DNA from: Castellaniella sp047971665
Lineage (GTDB): Bacteria > Pseudomonadota > Gammaproteobacteria > Burkholderiales > Burkholderiaceae_B
DNA length: 64,000 nucleotides
Direction of reading: 5' to 3'
NCBI RefSeq assembly: GCF_047971665.1
Contig: NZ_JBKEAA010000003.1
Coordinates: forward strand, 1-64,000
A program made the position numbers and the translations under genes. Within the stretch, counting starts at the first letter, position 1. Each line of letters opens with the position of its first letter. Shown here in pieces: positions 53,577-62,593 of this stretch. The notes beneath the pieces are model-generated. The model saw only the letters and a program-made list of their open reading frames with translations. It was not told the DNA's origin and made no database searches.

Positions 53577-54125
53577 TCAGGACACCAGGCGGCCGGTGCG
53601 CAGGCGTCGCCGGCCCGTGGTCAGGGTCTCCGGCGCCAACGTCTGCAGCCGTCCGGCCAGCGGGGCGCAGTGGGCATGGCAGATGGCGCAGGCCAGGGCA
53701 TCGGCGGCATCGGCGGCGGGCTCGCCGTCGAGCGACAGCAGGTGGCGCACCATGGTCTGGATCTGCTCCTTGGAGGCGCGACCGGTGCCGACCACGGCTT
53801 TCTTGATCTGCAATGCAGTGTATTCATGGACGTCCAGGCCGCAATCAGCCAGGGCGCACAGGGCGGCGCCGCGGGCCTGGCCCAGCAGCAGGGTCGAGGC
53901 GGGATTGGCGTTGAGGAAGACTTTTTCTAGCGCCGCCTGATCCGGCCGCGCATCGCGGGCGACTTCGCGCAGATTGTCCAGAATGACCTTGAGGCGTCCA
54001 TGCAGGGGCAGGGCGGGCGGCACGACGATCGTGCCGCTGGCCACGTAACGCAGCCGCGCTCCCTGGGCTTCGATGACGCCGAAACCCGTGCGCCTGAGCC
54101 CTGGATCGACCCCCAGAATGATCAT
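53577..54125 (-). CDS. ruvC: Crossover junction endodeoxyribonuclease RuvC
   Basis: The 182-residue resolvase has the RNase H-fold start MIILGVDPGLRRTGFGVIE with D7. E67 lies in QAALEKVFLNANPAS, and the C-terminal acidic pair in DAADALACAICH completes the active site. It cleaves Holliday junctions with RuvAB. The start at 54125 (MIILGVD) was taken because the longer frame reads through the purH end. It follows purH after 13 nt. Confidence 0.97.
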   Translation of the reverse strand: MIILGVDPGLRRTGFGVIEAQGARLRYVASGTIVVPPALPLHGRLKVILDNLREVARDARPDQAALEKVFLNANPASTLLLGQARGAALCALADCGLDVHEYTALQIKKAVVGTGRASKEQIQTMVRHLLSLDGEPAADAADALACAICHAHCAPLAGRLQTLAPETLTTGRRRLRTGRLVS

Positions 54126-54138
54126 GGCTGTCCCGGGC

Positions 54139-55734
54139 TCAGTGACGGAAATGACGCGTGCCGGTGAAGACCATGGCGATGCCGCGCTCATCGGCGGCCG
54201 CGATGACTTCATCATCCCGGATGCTGCCGCCCGGCTGGATGACGCAGGTCGCGCCAGCGTCGGCCACCACGTCCAGACCGTCCCGGAACGGGAAGAAGGC
54301 GTCCGATGCGACGGCGGAACCCCGCAGCGTCAGGCCGGCCTTTTCGGCCTTGATGGAGGCGATGCGGGCCGAGTCGATGCGGCTCATCTGGCCGGCGCCC
54401 ACGCCCAGGGTCATGCCCTGGCCGCAGAACACGATGGCATTGGACTTGACGAACTGAGCGACGTTCCAGGCGAACAGCAGGTCGCGCATCTGCTCTGCGC
54501 TGGGTGTCAGTCGTGTGACGACGCGCACATCGGCTTCGGTGGCCTGCAGATGGTCCGGGTCCTGCGCCAGCCAGCCGCCGCCGACGCGCTTCAGGTCGAA
54601 GGGGTTGTGAGCGGCGCCCAGCGGGACTTCGAGCACGCGGACGTTTTTCTTGGCGGCCAGCAGGTTCAGCGCGGCGCCGGTGTAGGCGGGCGCGATCAGG
54701 ACTTCCAGGAATTGCTCGCTCACGGCCTGCGCGGCGGCCTCGTCGACCGTGGTGTTGAAGGCGATGATGCCGCCGAAGGCCGACGTCGGGTCGGTCCTGA
54801 AGGCCTGACGATAGGCCGCCAGGGCATCGGCGCCCAGGGCCACGCCGCAAGGGTTGGCGTGCTTGACGATGACGCAGGCGCCCGTCTGGAAGCTGCGCAC
54901 GCATTCCCAGGCCGCGTCGGCATCGGCGATGTTGTTGTAGGACAGTTCCTTGCCCTGGATCTGGCGGTAGCCCGCCAGCAGGCCCTTGCCCACCCGCATG
55001 TCGCGATAGAAGGCGGCACCCTGGTGCGGGTTTTCGCCGTAGCGCAAGGGCTGTTCGCGGTGCATCTGCACGGTCAGCACACGCGGCCATGCCTCGCGTT
55101 GCGGCACCTCGGCGGGCGCGGGTTCGCGCGTCGCCAGGCTGCTGAGATAGCTGGCAATGGCGCCGTCATAGGCGGCGGTGTGGGCGTAGACCTTGGCGGC
55201 CAGTTCCAGACGCAGACCATAGGACGGCAGTCCGGCCGGGCTGTCCAGGTCGGCCAGGACGCGGGGATAGTCGGCTGGATCGATCACGACGGTGACACCA
55301 CCACCATCGGGCGATCCGTGGTTCTTTGCCGCCGAGCGCAACATGGCCGGGCCGCCGATGTCGATGTTTTCGATGGCGTCGGCCAGGATGCAGTCGGGCC
55401 GTGCGATGGTCTGCTGGAAGGGATACAGATTGACCACCAGCAGATCGATGGGCGGGATGTCCTGTTCTTCCAGCGTGCGCAGGTGGGCTGGATCGTCGCG
55501 GCGTGCCAGCAGGCCGCCGTGGATGCGTGGATGCAGGGTCTTGACCCGGCCGTCCAGGATTTCCGGTGAACCGGTGTGGTTGGCGACTTCGGTGACCTGG
55601 AGGCCGGCGTCGGCCAGCAGGCGGGCGGTGCCCCCTGTCGACAGGAGGGCGACGCCGCGCTGGGTGAGGGCCTGGGCGAATTCGACGATGCCCGATTTAT
55701 CGGACACAGAGATCAGAGCGGTCTTGAGGGTCAT
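54139..55734 (-). CDS. purH: Bifunctional AICAR transformylase / IMP cyclohydrolase
   Basis: The 531-residue protein joins an N-terminal MGS-like cyclohydrolase (about 1-190: LISVSDKSGIVEFAQAL, STGGTARLLADAG, HPRIHGGLLARRD) and a C-terminal AICAR transformylase (RYGENPHQGAAFYRD, KHANPCGVALG, SNAIVFCGQGMTLGVGAGQ). It carries out the last two steps of IMP synthesis, using 10-formyl-THF. The start at 55734 (MTLKTALIS) is the conserved N-terminus. It follows fis after 104 nt and precedes ruvC. Confidence 0.97.
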   Translation of the reverse strand: MTLKTALISVSDKSGIVEFAQALTQRGVALLSTGGTARLLADAGLQVTEVANHTGSPEILDGRVKTLHPRIHGGLLARRDDPAHLRTLEEQDIPPIDLLVVNLYPFQQTIARPDCILADAIENIDIGGPAMLRSAAKNHGSPDGGGVTVVIDPADYPRVLADLDSPAGLPSYGLRLELAAKVYAHTAAYDGAIASYLSSLATREPAPAEVPQREAWPRVLTVQMHREQPLRYGENPHQGAAFYRDMRVGKGLLAGYRQIQGKELSYNNIADADAAWECVRSFQTGACVIVKHANPCGVALGADALAAYRQAFRTDPTSAFGGIIAFNTTVDEAAAQAVSEQFLEVLIAPAYTGAALNLLAAKKNVRVLEVPLGAAHNPFDLKRVGGGWLAQDPDHLQATEADVRVVTRLTPSAEQMRDLLFAWNVAQFVKSNAIVFCGQGMTLGVGAGQMSRIDSARIASIKAEKAGLTLRGSAVASDAFFPFRDGLDVVADAGATCVIQPGGSIRDDEVIAAADERGIAMVFTGTRHFRH

Positions 55735-55838
55735 CTCGGCAATGGTGAAAGAAAGGAGAAGAGGAGGGCGTGAAACAGTGGCATCCGGGATCTGTCCGCG
55801 CGATTCGATAGGCCGGGTGTATGCCGTGTGGACACGTG

Positions 55839-56078
55839 CTACGCCTGGATCTGGTGCGCCTGGAGTTTTTTGCGCAGGGTGCCGCGCGTGATGCCGAGCA
55901 TGTCGGCCGCGCGTGTCTGGTTGCCCCCGGTGCGCTCCAGCGCGACTTCCAGGACGGTACGCTCGACGCACAGGCCGACCATGGACAGCATGTCGTGCGG
56001 GGTGGCGTCGCCCAGATCCTCGAAATAGCGTTCGAGCTGTTCGCGGACGGCGTGTTCCAGGGGGGTGGTGGTACTCAT
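55839..56078 (-). CDS. fis: Fis-family DNA-binding protein
   Basis: The 79-residue protein matches the C-terminal part of Fis. A dimerisation helix region (HAVREQLERYFEDLGD, MVGLCVERTVLEVALERTG) is followed by the HTH GNQTRAADMLGITRGTLRKK. Fis bends DNA and regulates rRNA and growth-phase genes, and it stimulates some recombinases. It is shorter than the 98-residue E. coli protein, as is usual in betaproteobacteria. The dusB-fis pairing is conserved across Proteobacteria; here dusB ends 18 nt upstream. Confidence 0.93.
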   Translation of the reverse strand: MSTTTPLEHAVREQLERYFEDLGDATPHDMLSMVGLCVERTVLEVALERTGGNQTRAADMLGITRGTLRKKLQAHQIQA

Positions 56079-56096
56079 GTCGGGTCGATCGGAAAA

Positions 56097-57116
56097 TCAA
56101 TGATGAAAAGGCGTGGTCTCCAGGACCGCATCCGCAGGGCGTTCGTCGAACCAGCGCCGCAGGGCGTCCGATTGTAGCGCCGTGCTGTCGAGCGCCATGA
56201 TGCGTGGCAACAGCGTGTCTGCGTCCGGCAGGTTCGCCAGATACCAGCCGATGTGCTTGCGGACGCTGCGCACACCGGTGCGTTCGCCATAGAAAGCATA
56301 GTGGTCGTCCAGGTGGCCCAGCAAATGTTCGCGCAGTTCGCCATAGGTAGGCGGTGGCAGGCGGGTCCCATGCGCCAGGTAATGGGCGATCTCGCGAAAG
56401 ATCCAGGGCCGCCCCTGGGCGGCACGGCCGACCATGATGGCGTCGGCTCCAGTGTAATCCAGGACGAGGCGGGCCTTTTCCGGGGAATCGATGTCGCCGT
56501 TGGCGATCAGCGGAATGCGGATCGCCTGGCGGACTTCGCGCAGGGTGTCATATTCTGCCTGCCCGGTGTACAGGTCGCAGCGGGTGCGCCCGTGCAGCGT
56601 CAGGGCGGCAATGCCGCAGTCCTCCGCCAGCCGGGCGATGCGCACGGCGTTGCGGGTGTTGCGGTCCCAGCCCGTGCGGGTCTTCAGTGTTACCGGCACG
56701 TCCAGTGGTGCGCAGGCCGACACCACGCGATCCAGAATGCGGGCCACCAGATTCTCGTCGCGCAGAAGAGCCGAGCCGGATGCGACGTTGCAGACTTTTT
56801 TGGCCGGGCAGCCCATGTTGATGTCGATGATGCGCGCACCCTTGCGCACGTTGAACACGGCGGCCTCGGCCAGCATGTCGGGGTCGGCTCCGGCGATCTG
56901 CACCGCCACGGGGTCGGGTTCGCCGTCGTGGTTCAGGCGGCGCGAGGTCTTGACGCTGTCCCACAGGCGGGGGTTGCTGGCGGCCATTTCCGAGACAGCA
57001 TAGGCAGCCCCCAGCGCCTTGCACAGGCGCCGATAGGGGCGGTCGGTGACCCCCGCCATGGGAGCCACGCAGACGGGGTGGGACAGGGTCCAGGATCCGA
57101 TGCGCATGCCTGGCAT
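56097..57116 (-). CDS. dusB: tRNA-dihydrouridine synthase B
   Basis: The 339-residue flavoenzyme reduces uridine in the tRNA D-loop. FMN-binding and catalytic motifs are visible: VCVAPMAGVTDRPYRRLC, VQIAGADPDMLAEAA, DINMGCPAKKVCNVASGSAL (catalytic C109), VTLKTRTGWD and ANGDIDSPEKA, followed by GRAAQGRPWIF. A second ATG at 57107 is an alternative start. It is upstream of fis, as in other Proteobacteria, and 28 nt downstream of the ubiH-type gene. Confidence 0.96.
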   Translation of the reverse strand: MPGMRIGSWTLSHPVCVAPMAGVTDRPYRRLCKALGAAYAVSEMAASNPRLWDSVKTSRRLNHDGEPDPVAVQIAGADPDMLAEAAVFNVRKGARIIDINMGCPAKKVCNVASGSALLRDENLVARILDRVVSACAPLDVPVTLKTRTGWDRNTRNAVRIARLAEDCGIAALTLHGRTRCDLYTGQAEYDTLREVRQAIRIPLIANGDIDSPEKARLVLDYTGADAIMVGRAAQGRPWIFREIAHYLAHGTRLPPPTYGELREHLLGHLDDHYAFYGERTGVRSVRKHIGWYLANLPDADTLLPRIMALDSTALQSDALRRWFDERPADAVLETTPFHH

Positions 57117-57144
57117 TGTAGGCCCGTCCGGCCCCGGGGCATGC

Positions 57145-58296
57145 CTATCGGCGCTGGCCTTGCAGCAGATGACGGGCCAGGGGCTTGCGCAGCGCCGGCA
57201 GCAGATCCAGGGCGGCCAGCCCCAGGCCGCAGGCATGACGTGCCAGCGGGTTGGCTGTGGCGAAGATGCGTGGCAGGGTATCGGTGACCGCCAGGGTCAG
57301 TGTCCGATCCGCCCGGCGGCGGCGGGCATGCTGTTCCAGCAACGGCTGGATCGGGGTGTCCGGCGTCGCCAGCCAGGGTTGCAGCGCCTGAACCAATTGG
57401 GCCGCGTCCCGCAGGCCGAGATTCAGCCCCTGGCCCGCGACCGGATGCAGGGTCTGGGCGGCGTTGCCCACGGCCACCAGTCCCGGGCCCGGCAGACTGG
57501 GCCCGGCATGCAGGGACAAGGGAAAGGCATGGGCTGCGTCCATCCGCCGCAAGCGACCCAGGCGCTGACCGAAGGCCGCCTGCAGGGCCGCGTCGAATGT
57601 CGTGTCGGTCAGGCCGCACAGCGCCTGGGCGCGGTCGGGCGGCACACACCAGACCAGGCTGTAAAGCGCGTCGCCGGCGGGATGCGGCAGCAGGGCCAGC
57701 GGCCCGGTGCGGGTGAAGCGCTCGAAAGCGCGTCCCGGGACCGGGGCGGCGGCATGCACAGTGGCCAGCACGGCGTGCTGGCCGTATTCGCGGCGCAGGC
57801 CCACAGGCTGAGCGCCGTCGGACAGCAGGGCCAGGCGCGCCGTGCAGGGGCCTTGCGCCAGCCGCAGTTGCACGGGCGAGCCCGCCAGTGGCCGTGGCGG
57901 CCGTTCCGTCAGCAGGGTGATGCCGGTGCGACGGACGGCGGCGTGCAAGGTGTCGAGCAGGTCGTCATAGGCTGTCACGCAGCCCAGCCGGGGGACCCCC
58001 AGTTCGGCCTGGTCGATCAGGGTGCGCCCCAGGTGACCCGCTTGGGATACGTGCACGGTCAGGATGTCGGCGCTGCGTTCGGGCCAGGCGCCCAGCGTCT
58101 CCAGGAAGCGGCGACTGCCGTGGTTCAGCGCCAGGGCGCGCGGGTCGATGGTCTGGCCGGGCGGGCGCGGCGTCGGCTCCGGCCCCATCAGTGCGATGCG
58201 GGCGGGGTCAGGCGCCGCGCTTGCCAGGCCCAGGGCAAGTGCGCAGCCGACCGGGCCGGAGCCCAGGATGGCGATGTCGTAGGTCGGAGAGGCCAT
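57145..58296 (-). CDS. UbiH/UbiF-family FAD-dependent hydroxylase (ubiquinone synthesis)
   Basis: This flavoprotein monooxygenase has the dinucleotide-binding start YDIAILGSGPVGCALALGLA. The second FAD motif is GLVAVGNAAQTLHPVAGQGLNLGLRDAAQL, with the GDA-type site as GNA. The family hydroxylates the ring of ubiquinone precursors, and a single member may do several steps in betaproteobacteria. The start at 58296 (MASPTYDIA) was chosen because the FAD motif begins soon after; starts at 58323 or 58407 are possible. It is the likely first gene of the ubiH-dusB-fis-purH-ruvC-ruvA-recQ run. Confidence 0.87.
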   Translation of the reverse strand: MASPTYDIAILGSGPVGCALALGLASAAPDPARIALMGPEPTPRPPGQTIDPRALALNHGSRRFLETLGAWPERSADILTVHVSQAGHLGRTLIDQAELGVPRLGCVTAYDDLLDTLHAAVRRTGITLLTERPPRPLAGSPVQLRLAQGPCTARLALLSDGAQPVGLRREYGQHAVLATVHAAAPVPGRAFERFTRTGPLALLPHPAGDALYSLVWCVPPDRAQALCGLTDTTFDAALQAAFGQRLGRLRRMDAAHAFPLSLHAGPSLPGPGLVAVGNAAQTLHPVAGQGLNLGLRDAAQLVQALQPWLATPDTPIQPLLEQHARRRRADRTLTLAVTDTLPRIFATANPLARHACGLGLAALDLLPALRKPLARHLLQGQRR

Positions 58297-58419
58297 GGAA
58301 GTTCGAACGGCGAAAAGAGTCATTTTAGAATGCTTTAAACTAGGGCGAGTTTTCGCTGATCGAGGGATTCCGTCGATCGGCATGAATGGGCTCTGATCGA
58401 ATGTCATGACTTATCCTGG

Positions 58420-59292
58420 ATGAATCGGCTCGTCATGGATGTGCTTGCCTGGCTGCAGCCTTGGGAATTTTCGCCTGCCCTGGTGCTGGCCCTCGTGGTG
58501 TCGGCATGGCTTTTCGTGCGTGGCTGCCGCGTCCACCATGTCGGGGCGGTGCGCAAGTGCCTGTTCTGGATCGGCTGGGTGACGTTGTACCTGTCCATGC
58601 ACACGCAGTTGGACTACTACGCCGAGCGCATGTTCTTCATCCATCGCCTGCAGCATCTGGTGCTGCATCATCTGGGGCCGCTGCTGATCATGGGCGCCTA
58701 CCCGGGCCAGGTCATGCGGGCCGGTCTGTCGCTGCCCTGGCGGGTCCGGCTGGCGGCGGCTCGCCGCACAAGGCCCGTGCGCGTGCTGGAGGCGCTGGCC
58801 ACGCACCGCTACCTGATTCCCCTGCTGTTCCTGCTGATGGTGCTGGTCTGGCTCGAGCCGACTGTGCAGTTTTATTCCATGCTCGACTGGCGGCTGTACC
58901 GGCTCATGAACTGGTCGGTGGTCATCACCGGCTTGCTGTACTGGAATCTGATTCTGGATCGGCGGCCCCATCCGCCGGCAGCGATGTCGCCCGGAAGACG
59001 GATTCTTTCTCCGATTTTCACCATGGCGCCGCAGATGGTTGCCGGCGCCGTGATCGCGTTTTCCGAACACGACCTTTATCCTGTTTTCGACCTGTGCGGG
59101 CGTGCGCTGACGGATTTCAGCGCCGTCGACGATCAGGTGCTCGGGGGGTTGATCATGTGGGTGCCGGCAGGCCTGATCGAGACGTTTGGCCTGCTGGTGG
59201 CGTTGGGCACCCTGATGCGGCTGTCCGCGCGCAATCGTCTGCCGCCGCCACGACGCCGGCGCCAGGTCGCCCGGCATGCGGGGGTGGCTTGA
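58420..59292 (+). CDS. CtaG-type (caa3) cytochrome c oxidase assembly protein
   Basis: The 290-residue protein has about seven helices. Two His/Met-rich loops fit copper handling: LYLSMHTQLDYYAERMFFIH followed by RLQHLVLHHLGPLLIMG. The family (caa3_CtaG) helps assemble the CuA/CuB centres of haem-copper oxidases in the inner membrane. PWRVRLAAARRTRP and WNLILDRRPHP are loop segments. The last 17 nt are close to the next start. No oxidase genes are adjacent apart from the bd-like pair about 13 kb upstream. Confidence 0.85.
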   Translation: MNRLVMDVLAWLQPWEFSPALVLALVVSAWLFVRGCRVHHVGAVRKCLFWIGWVTLYLSMHTQLDYYAERMFFIHRLQHLVLHHLGPLLIMGAYPGQVMRAGLSLPWRVRLAAARRTRPVRVLEALATHRYLIPLLFLLMVLVWLEPTVQFYSMLDWRLYRLMNWSVVITGLLYWNLILDRRPHPPAAMSPGRRILSPIFTMAPQMVAGAVIAFSEHDLYPVFDLCGRALTDFSAVDDQVLGGLIMWVPAGLIETFGLLVALGTLMRLSARNRLPPPRRRRQVARHAGVA

Positions 59293-59323
59293 TGCGGGGA
59301 TGGCTGTGGCCGGGGGTTTTTTC

Positions 59324-60805
59324 ATGAGACGCTGGATGCGACGCGCGGGCGTGGGCCTGTGTCTGGCCGGTGCGCTGACAGCGGGCGCGTTGCCCTCCTG
59401 GAGCCAACCCGTCGGCCTGCCTTCGATGGGGGCCGCCTCGTCGGCGGAGCTGTCTCCGATCGTGGAACGCGCTCTGGGCCAGGCGATCATGGAGCAGGGC
59501 CGCCAGGATCCCACCTATGTCAATGACCTGGACATCAATCAGTATCTGACCATGCTCGGCCGGCGGCTGGCCGCCCGCGCACCGCAGGCCCTGACCCAGG
59601 ACATCACGGTGTTTGCCGTGCGAGATCCTTCGATCAATGCCTTTGCCCTGCCGGGCGGCTTCATCGGCGTGCACAGCGGGCTGGTGGTCGGAGCGCAGAG
59701 CGAATCCGAGCTGGCCGGTGTGTTGGCGCACGAAATCGGTCACGTCATGCAGCGCCATATCGCCCGGGGCATCTCGCAGCAGTCCCAGGGGACGGGCATC
59801 ATGGTGGCCGCCCTGATCGGGGCGTTGCTGGCGGCGTTGGCCGGACAGGGCGATCTCGCCATGGGGGTCGCCACTTTTGGGCAGGCGGCCGCGATCGATC
59901 AACAGCTCGGCTTTTCACGAAGCGCGGAGCAGGAGGCCGACCGGGCCGGGTTGCAGATGATGCGTCAGGCAGGCTTCGAGCCGCAGGGCATGCTGGCCAT
60001 GTTCCGCCGCCTGATGAATGCTTCGCGTCTGAATGAAGGCTCGGGCGGCGGTTACGCGTCGACGCACCCGCTGTCCATTCAGCGCCTGTCGGATATCGAG
60101 AACCGGATCGAAGGCCAGCCGCCGGCGCCCGTGCGGCTCGATGCCGAATTCTGGTTCGTGCGGACCCGGCTGGCGCTGATCCAGGCACGGGACCATGCGG
60201 CCCGCCAGCGTTTGCAGCAGACACTGCACAGCGAGGCGCGCGAACTCAGGGGCGTTCGTCAGGCGGCGGCCCTGTACGGACTGGCTTCGCTGGCCCAGGC
60301 GGCGGGTGATCTGGCGGGCGCGCGCGCGCAACTGGCGCAGGCGCAGGCCGCCCAGGGCGCGCCGCAGCTGGACATGCTGGCGATCCAGCTGGCCGGTGTC
60401 CAGGGGGCGTCAGCCGCCGTGGAGGCCTCGGCGGCCGCCTGGAAGCGCTGGCCCCGCAGCCAGGGGGTCGCCGACGAGCGGGCCCGCGCCTTGCAGCGGG
60501 CCGGCAAGGACGAGGCCGCCGCGGCCTTTCTGCGGACCGTCACCAAGCAGTGGCCGGACATCCCTGAATTCCAGAAACTGCTGGCGACCAGTCTGCAGCG
60601 TATGGGGCGCAAGGTCGAGGCCAACGAAGCCATGGCGAGCTATTTCGAGCAGACCGGAGCCCTGCCCACCGCGGTCGAGCATCTGCAGCAGGCACGCGCC
60701 CAGTCGAAGGATTTCTACACGCAGTCACGGCTGGACATGCGCATCCGCGCCTTGCGCGCGCAGCTGGACAACCAGCGCGCGCTGCTGGAGCCATTCAAGC
60801 GCTAG
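59324..60805 (+). CDS. BepA/YfgC-like periplasmic M48 metalloprotease with TPR repeats
   Basis: This 493-residue protein has a signal peptide (MRRWMRRAGVGLCLAGALTA, cut near ASWSQ) and a zincin domain with AHEIGHVMQRH (HEIGH at 136-140) and SRSAEQEADRAG, where the third ligand is E202. NAFALPGGFIGVHSGLV precedes it. A C-terminal helical repeat region (about 290-490) resembles TPRs. Members degrade misassembled LptD or other outer-membrane proteins. The in-frame start at 59276 adds 16 residues before the signal and overlaps the CtaG-like gene; 59324 gives a better signal peptide. Confidence 0.88.
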   Translation: MRRWMRRAGVGLCLAGALTAGALPSWSQPVGLPSMGAASSAELSPIVERALGQAIMEQGRQDPTYVNDLDINQYLTMLGRRLAARAPQALTQDITVFAVRDPSINAFALPGGFIGVHSGLVVGAQSESELAGVLAHEIGHVMQRHIARGISQQSQGTGIMVAALIGALLAALAGQGDLAMGVATFGQAAAIDQQLGFSRSAEQEADRAGLQMMRQAGFEPQGMLAMFRRLMNASRLNEGSGGGYASTHPLSIQRLSDIENRIEGQPPAPVRLDAEFWFVRTRLALIQARDHAARQRLQQTLHSEARELRGVRQAAALYGLASLAQAAGDLAGARAQLAQAQAAQGAPQLDMLAIQLAGVQGASAAVEASAAAWKRWPRSQGVADERARALQRAGKDEAAAAFLRTVTKQWPDIPEFQKLLATSLQRMGRKVEANEAMASYFEQTGALPTAVEHLQQARAQSKDFYTQSRLDMRIRALRAQLDNQRALLEPFKR

Positions 60806-60823
60806 GCGCGGGCCGGCGGCGAC

Positions 60824-61909
60824 TCAGTTGCCGGCGCTGAAAAACTGCAGCAGCCGTGCGGGCAGCCAGCGCAGGTTGCCCGGAAACATGCCGGTGACGA
60901 AACCGGCATGCCCGCCCTGGGCCGGTTGATGCAACAGCACATCATCGGACGCATCATGCGAGCCCGGCAGCGAGGCTTCTGGCACGAAAGGATCGTTGCG
61001 AGCATTCAGCACCAGGGTGGGAGTGCGGATCGACGCCAGCAGCGGCAGGCTGGAGGCGCGTGTCCAGTAGTCCAGCGCATTGTGATAACCGTGCATGGGG
61101 GCGGTGTACAAATCGTCGAACTCGCGCAGCGTGCGCAGGTTCCGGGCGCGCGACACGTCCACCAGGCCGGGGAATTCGCGGGCCTTGTCGAAGATCTTGC
61201 GGCACATGCTGCGCAGGAAATAGCGGGAATATATCTGTCGTCCCCACAGGGTGTCCGACAGGCGTCCGCCGCACGCGGCCAGATCCATCGGCACGGAGAT
61301 CGCGGCGGCGGCCCGCAGGCCATGCACAGGGGCGCCCGACTCGCCCAGCAGCCTGAGCAGCGCATTGCCACCCAGTGAAATGCCGGCGACATGCAGGCTG
61401 GCCCCGGGCAGCCGCGCGCGAACGTGACCGATGATGAAGTCGATCTCGGCCGAGTCGCCGCTGTAGTAGGCCCTCGCGAGGCGGTTGGGGACGCCCGAAC
61501 AGCCGCGAAAGTGCGCCGCCGCCACGATCCAGCCGGCGGCCCGCAGGGCGTGCGCGATCGTCTGCATGTAGGGGCTCAGGCTGCTGCCTTCGAGGCCATG
61601 GAACAGTACCAGGGCGGGGCCGTCGCCCGCCAGGACGGCCTGATCGCCGTCTTCGATCCAGCGGTGCGCTGCGGTGCCCACCAGGCTGGATTCGTGCGGG
61701 GAGGCCTGGCCGTCTGGCCGCTGGTTGGGATTCAGGCCCGGCCCGCACCAGTCCAGGTCGACGAAATCGCCGTCCGGCGTGTCGACCCGTTCGCGCACGA
61801 AATGCAGGGTGGGGTGCTGGGCGCAGAAGGCCCCGTAAAGTGTCTGGACGTGTCCGCCCGGCAACCAGGCCGGTACGGGATACGGACCGGCATCGATGCG
61901 TGCGCTCAT
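60824..61909 (-). CDS. YheT-family alpha/beta hydrolase
   Basis: The 361-residue protein has YheT/ABHD1-3 features: LPGGHVQTLYGAF at the N-terminus, ALVLFHGLEGSSLSPYMQT for the oxyanion hole, and nucleophile S178 in VAGISLGGNALLRLLGE. The Asp and His of the triad are toward the C-terminus (LVLNARNDPF and QGGHAGFVTG). The substrate is unknown, probably a lipid ester. It is the last gene of the ilvE-zinc finger-NTF2-like-yheT run, 8 nt after the preceding gene. Confidence 0.9.
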   Translation of the reverse strand: MSARIDAGPYPVPAWLPGGHVQTLYGAFCAQHPTLHFVRERVDTPDGDFVDLDWCGPGLNPNQRPDGQASPHESSLVGTAAHRWIEDGDQAVLAGDGPALVLFHGLEGSSLSPYMQTIAHALRAAGWIVAAAHFRGCSGVPNRLARAYYSGDSAEIDFIIGHVRARLPGASLHVAGISLGGNALLRLLGESGAPVHGLRAAAAISVPMDLAACGGRLSDTLWGRQIYSRYFLRSMCRKIFDKAREFPGLVDVSRARNLRTLREFDDLYTAPMHGYHNALDYWTRASSLPLLASIRTPTLVLNARNDPFVPEASLPGSHDASDDVLLHQPAQGGHAGFVTGMFPGNLRWLPARLLQFFSAGN

Positions 61910-61917
61910 GTCGTCCG

Positions 61918-62361
61918 TCAGTGAAGGGTGCGGGAGGCGTCGGGGCGGTCGAACAGATCGGCCTCGCGGGGTGCGGGCGAGGCATGGTGCACGATCATCC
62001 GCCAGCCTTCCGGGCCTTTCTGGTAGATGTTGGTGGCGTAGAAATTCACGGTGTCCTTGCCACGTGGCGTATTCACGATGATCTGTTCGATCAGCACGTG
62101 GACGGCGCTCATCACCCCGGTCATGGCTTTGACCTGCGCCGGGAAGGCGCTGATCGGACCGCTGGTGAAAAGATGTTCCCAGGCTTCCCGGATGGCTCCG
62201 GGGCCGAGGGTTCGCAGACTGCCCGGGTGGATGCAGACCACGTCCTCGTCGTCGCTCCAGACGCGCATCATCTGCGCCGCATCCCCCTGGCGCATGGCCT
62301 CGTAGAAGGCGTATTCGGCCTCTTCGGGCGTGGGGAACATGGGCGTGGGTTCAGTGGCCAT
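61918..62361 (-). CDS. NTF2-like/SnoaL-like small protein (DUF4440 type)
   Basis: The 147-residue cone-fold protein has the pattern of ketosteroid isomerase-like domains: EEAEYAFYEAMRQGDAAQMM, RVWSDDEDVVCIHPGS, and later FYATNIYQKGPEGWRMIVHH. Function is not assigned; members often bind small ligands or regulate. The start at 62361 begins MATEPTP; it overlaps the 3' end of the zinc-finger gene by 11 nt. Translational coupling with that gene is therefore likely. Confidence 0.8.
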   Translation of the reverse strand: MATEPTPMFPTPEEAEYAFYEAMRQGDAAQMMRVWSDDEDVVCIHPGSLRTLGPGAIREAWEHLFTSGPISAFPAQVKAMTGVMSAVHVLIEQIIVNTPRGKDTVNFYATNIYQKGPEGWRMIVHHASPAPREADLFDRPDASRTLH

Positions 62362-62560
62362 GCACCTTTTCGCCCTCGCGCAGGGCATAGCGGGTGCCGC
62401 AGTACTGGCAGCGGGCCACGTGATTCTTGACGACCTCGATGTAGATGCGCGGGTGCTGGCTCCAAAGCGGTGCTTTGGGGCCGGGGCAGTAGACCGGCAG
62501 GTCGGCGGCGCCGACTTCGACGATATCTTGGGAGTGGGCGGTTTCGGGCACGCTGCTCAT
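62351..62560 (-). CDS. Small zinc-finger (CHCC-type) protein
   Basis: The 69-residue product has the zf-CHCC pattern: C25 (VYCPGP), H36 (WSQHPRI), then C51 and C54 (ARCQYCGTRY). This motif family includes the complex I NDUFS6 homologue of mitochondria and small bacterial proteins of unknown role. It lies between ilvE (33 nt upstream) and the NTF2-like gene, with an 11-nt overlap to the latter. Confidence 0.88.
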   Translation of the reverse strand: MSSVPETAHSQDIVEVGAADLPVYCPGPKAPLWSQHPRIYIEVVKNHVARCQYCGTRYALREGEKVHGH

Positions 62561-62593
62561 GGTGTTTCCTGAAAAAGGCCGGACAGATCAGGG

